From assembly GCA_029216955.1 (NCBI GenBank), contig JANAVB010005597.1:47074192-47138191 (forward strand): a stretch of DNA of 64,000 bases. Direction: 5' to 3'. The notes below the pieces were generated by a model that ran no database searches, was not told where the DNA came from, and was given only the letters and a program-made list of their open reading frames with translations. A program made the translations under genes and the position numbers. Of the stretch, positions 51,748-60,433 are shown in pieces. This stretch comes from Iris pallida (Eukaryota; Streptophyta; Magnoliopsida; Asparagales; Iridaceae). Position 1 is the first letter of the stretch, and every line of letters starts with the position of its first letter.

Positions 51748-52314
51748 TTAACTCTGTCCAGAAAGAACTCGCACTTCGAGAGCTTGCCATAAAGCCTCTC
51801 CCTCCTGAGTCTCCAAAACCACTCTCAAGTGCTCCTCATGCTCCTCCTCAGTCTTCGAATACACCAGGATATCATCGATGAACACCACCACGAACTTGTC
51901 CAAGTACTGGTGGAACACCTTGTTCATCAAGTTCATAAATACCGTCAGGACGTTGGTCAGCCCAAATGGCATAACCAAGAACTCAAACTGTCCATACCGC
52001 GTCTTGAATGCGGTCTTCAGAATATTCTCCCTCTTCACCTTTACCTGATGATAACCTGACCTCAGATCAATCTTCGAGAAAATTCGAGCTCCGCTCAACT
52101 GATCAAAGAGATCATCGATCCGCGATAGTGGGTATCTGTTCTTGATCGTCAGGTTGTTGAGTACCCTGTAGTCGATACACATCCGTACCGACCCATCCTT
52201 CTTGGGTACAAAGAGTATCGGTGTACCCCAAGGTAAAAAACTCGATCGGATGAAGCCCTTGTTCTGCAGCTCATCCACTTGCTTCTTCAATTCCACCAAC
52301 TCACTGTTGTTCAC
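51748..52314 (-). pseudogene. Reverse transcriptase, element H
   Basis: RT copies the element RNA to DNA. The open frame covers most of the domain: [42 protein letters not shown], the [10 protein letters not shown] block and the active-site pair in [17 protein letters not shown], so the catalytic Asp pair is present. The frame runs into unrelated residues after VVLETQ through a small frameshift. Confidence 0.85.
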
Positions 52315-52326
52315 TCGATAGACATG

Positions 52327-52850
52327 CTAAAAAATTGCCTCCATATCGAAAACAAAGTCTATCGAGAACTCAACATCTCTGTTCGGTGGAAGTCCTGGCA
52401 ACTCCTCCGGAAAGACGTCCATAAACTCCGTAATCAAAGGATATGGAGCTGCCTGCTCCTCGACTGAAACCCTGCAGAAAAGTCCGCTGCTCTGCTCCGC
52501 CTGCCGTCGGGTGAACTCGAACTCTGGCTCTCCTGGCGCTCGAAACAGAACTCTACCCCCTCGACAATCTATGCTGGCGAGATGCCTGTTCAACCAATCC
52601 ATACCTAATACGATATCATAGTTCGGTAGTGGCATTACGAGCAGACTCACCTCCAACTCTCGGCCTCCCAAAATAACACTCCGCCCTCTGCAAACATTAC
52701 TCACGAGGATAACACCACCCCCGGTCATGATCTTGTAGGTCATAGGCAATGATTCAGATACAAGACAGTGTCTAATAGCAAATAATACCGACATAAAACT
52801 GTGGAAAGCCCCGGAATCAAATAGAGTGAAAGCTGGAATGGAGTCAAAAT
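52327..52850 (-). pseudogene. Aspartic protease and start of RT, element H
   Basis: Protease matures Gag-Pol. The catalytic Asp-Ser-Gly lies at about 52810-52818 in the run FTLFDSGAFHSFMS, upstream of the first in-frame Met. The flap/core continues with YDIVLGMDWLNRHLASIDC, and the RT start has ELPGLPPNRDVEFSID. A stop at 52327 separates it from RT. No gag coding sequence precedes it: the region up to the LTR (52851-53019) has none. Confidence 0.82.
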
Positions 52851-53017
52851 ATCAAAGGAGGACAGTTTATATTAAAAGGAAGACAATAAGCAGCAAAATA
52901 TAGATAAACAGAATATGATAAGGAGTTTTTCTAGTGTGATTGAGTACCTTCAAAATATCATAATCCTACTACAGTCTGTAGTGATACTCTAGTTCGAATA
53001 CCACTATATAAAACTGG

Positions 53018-53043
53018 ACCTGTATGGGCCACCATTAAAAATG
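53018..53043 (-). promoter_or_regulatory. Conserved box directly after 5' LTR of H
   Basis: On the minus strand TGGTGGCCCATACAGGTC lies about 10 bases from the LTR end, one base different from the A/E box. Confidence 0.55.
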
Positions 53044-53412
53044 TGTCATGACCCACACCCTAGAGTAAGGGCACGAGAAGTGAATACGCCCAGCCTACGC
53101 CGCACTGTCGGCGGTAGAACGCTGTCCTAGGTCACAACATCTAACAATATAAGGTACTTGTACAGTATATATACACTCCGAATGGAGAACAATACAGAAA
53201 TACAGTTTCAATCACAACTAAAATAGAAATACGATAAGGTAGATAGATATGAAACGAATCCACAAAAGATACAAATAGATAAAGAATCTAAGTGTCTAAG
53301 ATATCACAACAATCCAGAAACATCCAAAGCTCAAATACAATAATCCAGAGAAATAAGTACAACTGAAAAGACAATTCTAGACTAAAGGTGCGTCATCCAC
53401 TGCTAATGGATC
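53044..53412 (-). repeat. 5' LTR of element H, truncated by element I
   Basis: It matches 45646-46014 until GCTAATGGATC, where element I starts. GGATC is the expected left target duplication of I; its partner lies beyond the window. Confidence 0.85.
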
Positions 53413-54849
53413 TGTAGAAGCATGGAATTTCACAACCAGAAAGCCCATGCGCCAGACACTACATGCGCCAGAACTCAGACGAAGAACTTCACAGCAAAGT
53501 CAATAACTATAGACATTTGAAGAAGGACTTTTTATTTATATATAAAAGTCTATTACATGTCTAGAAAAGGTTGTACAAAGGAGAATTTCTACAAAGGAAA
53601 GAGCCTAAGTCTACAGCCAGCGGCCACCATGCGCCTTCAGATAAGCGCAGCGGCCACCATGCGTCTCCAGATAGGCGCAGCATCACTATGCGCCACCAGT
53701 GAGGCGCAGCAGATATCATGTGCCTCCATCCAGGCGCATCCCATCATCTCTTCAGCACCTCAGTTATGTGCATCCCTTCAGCCAAATTCTTCCAGCCAGG
53801 CTCACCTGGCCGAGCAGAGCCCAGTTATGTGCCGCTCTTCCAACCAGGCTCGCCCGATAAATGCTTCGACACAAAGCATTTAACCCTTTGGCTGGAACCA
53901 AGGAAGAGAAGAGCACCGCAAATGCTGTGGCCAGGGGAGGCTTCGAAAGAGCCTCCAAAGCCGAAGGAAGACCGTGATCGAAACCACGGCTAAAGGAGCA
54001 GCTTTCGACACGATCAAAGTAGGGAAACCCCACTTTGCAGGAAGAGAGAGCCTTGCACCGCCATTCCGATCTACGGCTCTTCCGGAATAACGGAGACGAG
54101 GCTCGAGCATCCCTATCTTTGGATGCAACAGGCACCTTCCGCCTGCCTCAGAAGCCCTCGACTCCGTCTTTTGGATGTAACAGTCACCTTCAAGTGCATC
54201 AAAGACAACACAGCGTCTCATCTTCACCCTCGGGAGCACTTCGTCAGCAGAATGCACCCGTATGTTCAAGTTCATATTGGAAGTACGTGAGGGAATGAGA
54301 AGCAAATCTTCTCTCCATGCCACTATTTATAGGCCGGGCAGATCAAACCCACGCGCCAAGTGGATGGCCCTCCGAATTCCGTACAATGAATTTACATTAA
54401 ATGGATGAACCGGACGCCTCGAATTCAGCCAAACGGCTATTTATAGCACTCGAAGAGCGAGACAGCCGCATCATTAAAAGACATGTCCGATGCGCCAGCC
54501 AGACAGTGCATCACACGGACGCGCCCTTCGGCGTCAGGCGCATCATACAGACGCGCCCTGCAGTACTCGGCGCATTATAGAGGATGCACCCCCACACATC
54601 TCCATACCGAGTGGAACGCCAACCGACGCGCGCACTCAGCTGTCCATCGAACGTCACCAACATTAAATGCTGAACTGACAGAGTTGGCAGCACGCCTCCC
54701 AAAGTCTGAACAGTTGACAGCTTTATTCAGAAAACGAAGCGTCGGCAACGTCAGCATCATCATGACTCTATTCCGACGGCTACTGCCACGTGGCCACCCG
54801 CATGCGCCTCTATGACCATGCGTCCATACCCGCATGCGGCTCTACGGCC

Positions 54850-55105
54850 ATGCGTCCAAACCAGCATGCGCCTCAAAAGCCATGCGCATCAGACCCTTCA
54901 CTGAGATACAGAGAAGAGTCTCCAGTTGAAGTTTTGCATGCGCCTCAAAAGCCATGCGCCCCAGACTGATCTCTGATCCCGAAAGACAGAAGGAAAGTCG
55001 CCTGCATGCACCTCAAAAGCCATGCGCCCCAGACTGATCTCTGATCCCGAAAGACAGAAGGAAAGTCGCCTGCATGCGCCTCAAAAGTCATGCGCCCCAA
55101 ATGGT
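54850..55105 (+). repeat. 68-72 bp tandem repeat in the element I LTR
   Basis: The core GCATGCGCCTCAAAAG recurs at about 54864, 54936, 55004 (one change) and 55072. The units at 54936 and 55004 are nearly identical over 68 bases. Each core holds ATGCGCC twice, around CTCAAAAGCC. Confidence 0.85.
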
Positions 55106-55421
55106 TTGTAACTCCTAAAGGTTATGAGCCGCAGCCTCCTCCTGCGCCCAATCCAAGGCACAGCCCACCAGATCACTCCTCTCCACCAAATCCGAGATCT
55201 TCGAACCGTGAGTCGACGACACGTGTCTTTTGACTCAACTCGTCCAAGATTTCAGCAACAGAAAGATCTTCCCCCTGCTACGTGCCGGCTCACAACAGCA
55301 GTATGAAGAGTTCTCCCCCTCGATCAGGGCGCAGCATCCATGCGCCTCCATCAGCAACCTCCACGTGGCGTTCCCACACCGGCGCATCCTACATGCGCGC
55401 ATGAGCAGCCAGCCTGCAAAA

Positions 55422-55431
55422 CTATAAATAG
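55422..55431 (+). promoter_or_regulatory. TATA box of element I LTR
   Basis: CTATAAATAG lies about 330 bases before the LTR end, leaving room for R and U5. It is the likely promoter of the full-length transcript. Confidence 0.65.
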
Positions 55432-55750
55432 AAGGATCATCTCCTTCACACACACACACGGAGACTCAGAACATAAGACTCACAGAGAATCCACAACAGA
55501 GAATCACCGAAGAGGCAGTTCTAGACACTCAACGTCTTCCTCCTCTCGGCAAGCTCCAGCACCCAGAGTAATCAACACCTTCAGAGAACCGATAACCGCC
55601 GTCAGCCGGTCAACGGAGTCAACGCATTACCACTCGCTCCATTGGCACTAAGGACCCAGCTTAAACAAAAGTGTACTCCTAGGACTACATCTAAGTCCTA
55701 TATTGTATCATTGTTCTGTTTGTATTAAGATTTCAATCAAAACAATTTTA

Positions 55751-57790
55751 ATGGCAAACAAGCTGGCGACTCTGCTGGGGACCTCTTTCTCCTCTACCGA
55801 GAAAGTCGTGTCACAGGCCGACGACGTGAAGGTGGGCTCCTCCCACAAGACGCTGGTAGTACGCCTCAATCAACAGGCGTACGAGGAGTTCATTTCTGAA
55901 GGAAGTGCGAGTCCTTCGAAGCGGCTGTCGAAGCCGAAGAAGACCCGTGCAGTCTGGGTGCGCAAAGTCGACGCCTCGGGCACCACCGTTGAAGGGGATG
56001 CGCCCGTCCAGCCTTCCCTTCCTGCTGACGTCCTCAGCAGTCAAGGTGCGCCCGCTGATGCAGCGCATCTCTCGGGGAAGCGTGCGGCTGACCACGTTCC
56101 CCAGCCATCTTCCTCTCAGGCGAGGAAGATACGTCGACGGAGCAGGGGCACAGCCAATGCCCCGCGCATTACTTCTGATGTGCCACAACGAGCCTCTGTC
56201 TTCGACAGACTCACTCGCTGTAACGGCGAGGAGAATTTGGATGCTGAGTACTATGCGCCCCAGCGGGCTGGTACGAAGAAATCCAAGGCGGCACGGGCCA
56301 CGCGCCACAAACGTGCTATGCCAGCAGCCGGCCAGAGGCACGCGCTTACAATCACGCGCGCTGCCGATGGCAAGCTTTACAAGGTTGACTCAAGTGCTCC
56401 CGCACCGACAACGAGTCGACCTTCAAAGTCCTCATCTCACTTGGACGCATTCACTGCGTGCACAACCAAGCCGAGAGAGGCAAACTCAGTGGTCTTGAAC
56501 TCCCGCGCCTCCTTTGGTTGTGCGTTTGAGGTCCGTTCAAGTCACTTCAAATGCTGTGGTTCCCCCACTACTGATCGTGATGCCTGCTTGGTATTAGATC
56601 AGGGGGCGCAGCACTCACCCGACCACCCCGGCGCTTGGCCCTGCCATGCGCCTGAGAGGGGTGTGAGGGTAGCACTCTCCTCCAACGACTTGCGCAACGT
56701 GATCACTCACAAGCGCCGGTCAGGAGAGTTGACCAACAAGCACGATGCGCCTCTCACGGGGCACACTTGTGCAGTGGTCACCATCAACTGCTGTTGCAAG
56801 ACGGCAGTACCGCCAAAGCAGTCGGTCTTCCAATGGCTACAATCATCGACACCCCTCCGACATCGCCTTGGGACGAAGGTGTCAGCAGAAGAGGAACTAA
56901 AGATTGCGTCATGCAACGTGATCTCCAATTCCTCATCTGTCCGGAAGACAACTGCCAATTCCTCGTCTTCATCCAAAAGCCAGCCGAGGAAAACCAAGGC
57001 AGCTGTCACGACCTCTGGAGTGTTCGAAGGCACTCGGTCGAGGAAGAAGTCCTTGGAGGAAGCTGGGGGTAGCCAGACCCTTGTTGAGCCTCCTTCCGAA
57101 GACGAAGATGTCCAAAGCACAGCTGCGACGGATCTTCATCAAAGCGAAGATGGCCTCCCTGAAGCCCCTCAAAATGACGATGTCCTCCAGGACACCGTCG
57201 GGGGTAGTGCTGAAAATGAAGAGGCCCTTCAAGACAGAGCTGAGGACAGTCAGGCCCTTGCAGATGCGCCTGTCGAAGACGAACTCCAGAATGTGGCTGG
57301 GGGTGGCCAAACACCAGGAGAAGTAACTCCCCCACATGAGAGCGAGGCTGAGAGCGAAGCCTCAACTAATCCATCCACTTCCGGCCGTGTCATGACAGTA
57401 TACATGACCGGGGGTGATCTTGAGGCTGATGCGCCGCCACAGGACATTGTCCAGCGCATAGACTCGTTAGAGGGAGGACTCAAAACCCTCTCTGCCTCAA
57501 TGCAAGCACTGACTCAAGCAGTGTTTGAGATGCGGTCGGCCTTGATCAGGACACCTTCAAATGGTCCCGACCCAGGAGCTAATGGAGAGTCGAGTGTGCC
57601 CCTCCAGCGGACACCCTCAGACACAGAAGCACCCCGGACATCGGAGCCCTCAAACGCTCCACTCCAGGTGGTACCTCCTTCTCCGGCTCCTAGCTCCACG
57701 GAGGACGTGGTCGAAATGATCAAAGATCTGCGGGAGCGCTTCGAGTCCAAGAACAGGCAGGAAAAACGCCAGAAGATGGGCATTCCCTAG
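55751..57790 (+). CDS. ORF1 / N-terminal Gag-region protein, element I
   Basis: An open frame of 680 residues from the ATG at 55751; the frame is open further upstream into the LTR (to 55703), and the true start could lie later. The first codons overlap the LTR end and primer site. It has a basic Lys/Arg-rich N-terminal third, blocks RASVFDRLTR and QSVFQWLQSST like those of Tat Gag regions, an acidic Glu/Asp-rich stretch (about residues 440-560), and a coiled-coil-like segment (RIDSLEGGLKTLSASMQALT) near residue 590. It ends at a TAG at 57788-57790, in the same frame as gag-protease. Ogre elements carry a separate ORF1 upstream of gag, so the stop may be natural, or a CAG-to-TAG mutation. Confidence 0.7.
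   Translation: MANKLATLLGTSFSSTEKVVSQADDVKVGSSHKTLVVRLNQQAYEEFISEGSASPSKRLSKPKKTRAVWVRKVDASGTTVEGDAPVQPSLPADVLSSQGAPADAAHLSGKRAADHVPQPSSSQARKIRRRSRGTANAPRITSDVPQRASVFDRLTRCNGEENLDAEYYAPQRAGTKKSKAARATRHKRAMPAAGQRHALTITRAADGKLYKVDSSAPAPTTSRPSKSSSHLDAFTACTTKPREANSVVLNSRASFGCAFEVRSSHFKCCGSPTTDRDACLVLDQGAQHSPDHPGAWPCHAPERGVRVALSSNDLRNVITHKRRSGELTNKHDAPLTGHTCAVVTINCCCKTAVPPKQSVFQWLQSSTPLRHRLGTKVSAEEELKIASCNVISNSSSVRKTTANSSSSSKSQPRKTKAAVTTSGVFEGTRSRKKSLEEAGGSQTLVEPPSEDEDVQSTAATDLHQSEDGLPEAPQNDDVLQDTVGGSAENEEALQDRAEDSQALADAPVEDELQNVAGGGQTPGEVTPPHESEAESEASTNPSTSGRVMTVYMTGGDLEADAPPQDIVQRIDSLEGGLKTLSASMQALTQAVFEMRSALIRTPSNGPDPGANGESSVPLQRTPSDTEAPRTSEPSNAPLQVVPPSPAPSSTEDVVEMIKDLRERFESKNRQEKRQKMGIP
55762..55782 (+). 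promoter_or_regulatory. Primer-binding site of element I (Tat type)
   Basis: The sequence CTGGCGACTCTGCTGGGGA is the usual Tat/Ogre primer-binding site, to which a tRNA (Arg has been named for Ogre) pairs to start first-strand synthesis. It is read through by the open frame of ORF1. Confidence 0.8.
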
Positions 57791-60433
57791 CCTTATCCCC
57801 TTGAGTGGAACAAGGTGGTTTATCCCCCAAAGTATAAACCACAAACACTCACGCCGTATGACAGGAAGGACTCTCCACGACGGTACCTGACGTACTTCCA
57901 GTCGCAGACAGGGCATCTTCCGAAGGAGGACGCGCTCCTCACCAGCATCTTTGTTGGGGCCCTGAAAGGGGTGGCGTATGACTGGTACTGCAGCCTCCCC
58001 GATAATTCCATATCGTCCTTCGACGACCTGACACGCCTCTTCCTCGACCGCTTCTACGACGGTGGGAAGGACATGACGATGGCGTCTCTCATTGAGATAC
58101 GCCAGAAGGACAAGGAAACGGTTCGGGCATTCATCGAACGCTTCCGTCAGGCCTGCTTCAGGCTACCTCCAGGCATGCCAGAACATGCGCTTCTCTCCGC
58201 TTGCAGTATGAACATGCTGCCTGCAGTAAAGCTCTGGCTTAACTCTACTCCCCCTTCCGACTGGAGCTCCCTAATCATTGAAGCTGAAGCTGCAGAGAAG
58301 AAGGCGGCCAATGCACGTCTTCTGGGTGTTAGCTTCCCCGCCTTTGACGATAAGGGGAAAAAGTCCGCAACCAACAACTCCGAACGAGAAACAAAGGGAA
58401 AACAGGCATTGACTGTTAATGCCTCGAAGGGCGCATCTGCGCCTACTCAAAAGCCTCCACTGGCACCAAGACCCAAGGAGGTTTATTCATTCAATGATGA
58501 CGACACCCTGCAACTCTTTGAGATACTGAAGCAGGGTGACAAGATCAAGCTTCCGGACCCGAAGCGGCCCGATGAAGTCGAAAAAGTGGACAACCCGAGG
58601 TACTGTCACTACCATCGGTTTGTCGGACACCCGACTAAGGACTGCTACGTCCTCAAAAATTACATCCAGCGCATGATCAATGCGGATGTAATCTCCGTCG
58701 ATTACGAAGAGAAGACGGTATCAGCTAATGTGGTGTCACTTCAGTTCGGCACCTTGCCGCCGACTACCACACAAGATGGCATCGTCCCCATCCCTAAGGC
58801 GACAATGGAGGTGGTGAATTTGCCACCCACCCGTGACAATGTGAGTGGACTTGTCCCACTCACCACATCTCGAGGAGAGGTCCTCTGGGTTCACCCCGAC
58901 CTCGTCTCCGAGGTAACTCAACCGGAGGTACGCCCTACCTCCAAAGCAAAAGGCAGGAAGATCAAGTCTTGCCGCACGGTCTCTTCTTCAACGGAAGAGG
59001 CGCTTCCTGTGCAGACGCGTACACAACAGAACTCCCAGCCCGGTGAAGCTGCCGCCGAAGTGGTGCCTCCTGGCACCATCCCTGAGGAGGGTCCATCCAA
59101 GCCCTCAGCAGCCAATAAACAAAAGCAAGTGGAGGCCCGTTTCGACAGACCTCTGCGGAAAGAAAATGCTTCGGGGCTAGCCAAGCCCCATAATTTTGAC
59201 ATTCTGGCACAACTGGCCAGTACTCCTGCACGCTTGTCTTTGTTCGAGCTCCTGCGTCTCTCCAAGGACTCCCGAGAAGCTCTCTGCGAAGCTCTGAAGG
59301 ATGCCGAATCCTTTCTCAGTCAGGTCAAGCAACCTGAAGACCTACCAACTACTTGTGCACACTGTCATTGTGCGGATGAAGTTATCCCAAACATAACCTT
59401 CACCCAACAAGACATGCTGCTCAAGCATCACCGACATAACCGACCATTGTATTACACAGGGTACATCGGTTCGGTAAAGGTGAGCAGGATTCAGATCGAT
59501 CCGGGGTCTTCCCTAAGCATCATTCTAAAGGCGCTGCTATCAAAGCTGGGGATCCCAATGTACCGGCTAGCGCCCTCCAATACGACCATCAGCGGCTTCA
59601 ACGCCAGCAAGAGCGAGCCACTGGGCAAGATCCGGCTGAAGTGTCACATCGGCAGCCTCAAAACTGAGGTGACTTGTTATGTGGTGGATGCCGAGGTCAA
59701 CTACAACATCTTACTCGGACGACCATGGTTACATGAGTACATGGTGGTGCCCTCCACGCTCCACCAATGCATGAAATATGTATCCACCAACGGCGTCATC
59801 CGGACGGAGTTTGCAGATATCGATCCCTTCAAAGGGATTGAGGCCTACTTCACCGATTCCGACTTGTACAAGCCACTTGACGAGGAGGAAGCCAACGACG
59901 CTGATGATGAAGCAGAGACGGCAACAGAGCCGGACTTGGAGCCCGAAGCGACTCCTGACGCCCCCTTGAAAATCCGTCTGAAAGGGAGACCACCCCAGAA
60001 GGCGCCTCCAATGAGCATCAAGCTATCAGGAAAAGCGCCAGCTCGCGAAGCTCCCCTGAAGATACGCCTCAAGGGGAAGCCACCACAAACGGCGGCTCCC
60101 CTTGTGGTAAAATTACAAGGGAAGGCGCCACTCATCGAAGGCGCAACCGAGGCACCCCTCAAGGTGCGTCTTAAAGGCAAGCCGCCGCAGTCATCCAAGA
60201 TGCCGGAGAGGGCTCACATAACCCTCTCAGACCCCAAAGTCAGAGCGGTGGAGGACTCTCCTGATCCGGCCCCAGTGCTTACAGACGAGGAGCTTGGCGA
60301 ATATATCTCTGCTGATGTAGACGCACCCTCCTTCGACAATGTAATCCCACGGGATAAATCTCGTACTTTATCAATAATAGAGTGTCTTTCAATTATTCTT
60401 GTCTTCCACACTGGAATGCCATGTATACATTAG
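57791..60433 (+). CDS. Gag-protease, element I
   Basis: In frame with ORF1 after one TAG; first Met at 57815. The retrotransposon gag (capsid) domain spans about residues 1-165 (DWYCSLPDNSISSFDDLTRL, FLDRFYDGG, VRAFIERFRQACFRLP). A Tat-type knuckle CHYHRFVGHPTKDC lies near residue 265. The aspartic protease follows near residues 525-680, with DPGSS at the usual Asp-Thr/Ser-Gly place and YNILLGRPWLHEY. A Glu/Asp-rich stretch precedes a repeated basic linker (KIRLKGRPPQ, KIRLKGKPPQ, KVRLKGKPPQ alternating with IKLSGKAP, VKLQGKAP). The frame ends 52 bases into the next ORF, which lies in the -1 frame. Confidence 0.87.
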   Translation, partial: PYPLEWNKVVYPPKYKPQTLTPYDRKDSPRRYLTYFQSQTGHLPKEDALLTSIFVGALKGVAYDWYCSLPDNSISSFDDLTRLFLDRFYDGGKDMTMASLIEIRQKDKETVRAFIERFRQACFRLPPGMPEHALLSACSMNMLPAVKLWLNSTPPSDWSSLIIEAEAAEKKAANARLLGVSFPAFDDKGKKSATNNSERETKGKQALTVNASKGASAPTQKPPLAPRPKEVYSFNDDDTLQLFEILKQGDKIKLPDPKRPDEVEKVDNPRYCHYHRFVGHPTKDCYVLKNYIQRMINADVISVDYEEKTVSANVVSLQFGTLPPTTTQDGIVPIPKATMEVVNLPPTRDNVSGLVPLTTSRGEVLWVHPDLVSEVTQPEVRPTSKAKGRKIKSCRTVSSSTEEALPVQTRTQQNSQPGEAAAEVVPPGTIPEEGPSKPSAANKQKQVEARFDRPLRKENASGLAKPHNFDILAQLASTPARLSLFELLRLSKDSREALCEALKDAESFLSQVKQPEDLPTTCAHCHCADEVIPNITFTQQDMLLKHHRHNRPLYYTGYIGSVKVSRIQIDPGSSLSIILKALLSKLGIPMYRLAPSNTTISGFNASKSEPLGKIRLKCHIGSLKTEVTCYVVDAEVNYNILLGRPWLHEYMVVPSTLHQCMKYVSTNGVIRTEFADIDPFKGIEAYFTDSDLYKPLDEEEANDADDEAETATEPDLEPEATPDAPLKIRLKGRPPQKAPPMSIKLSGKAPAREAPLKIRLKGKPPQTAAPLVVKLQGKAPLIEGATEAPLKVRLKGKPPQSSKMPERAHITLSDPKVRAVEDSPDPAPVLTDEELGEYISADVDAPSFDNVIPRDKSRTLSIIECLSIILVFHTGMPCIH

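Larger units (their letters stand above)
53413..55760 (+). repeat. 5' LTR of element I (about 2.35 kb)
   Basis: It starts TGTAGAAGC at the break in the H LTR and ends about 55760 just before the primer site. The motif TGCGCC or its complement GGCGCA is scattered very densely, often as CATGCGCC. It contains a 68-72 bp tandem repeat, a TATA box at 55422 and a leader with CACACACACAC. The end is placed by the primer site; the 3' LTR is outside the window. Confidence 0.8.

Noticed and set aside
59500..59515. Protease of element I with DPGSS in place of DTG/DSG as a defect
   Set aside because: Related plant Tat proteases vary at this place, and the rest of the domain is intact, so it is not evidence of loss by itself.
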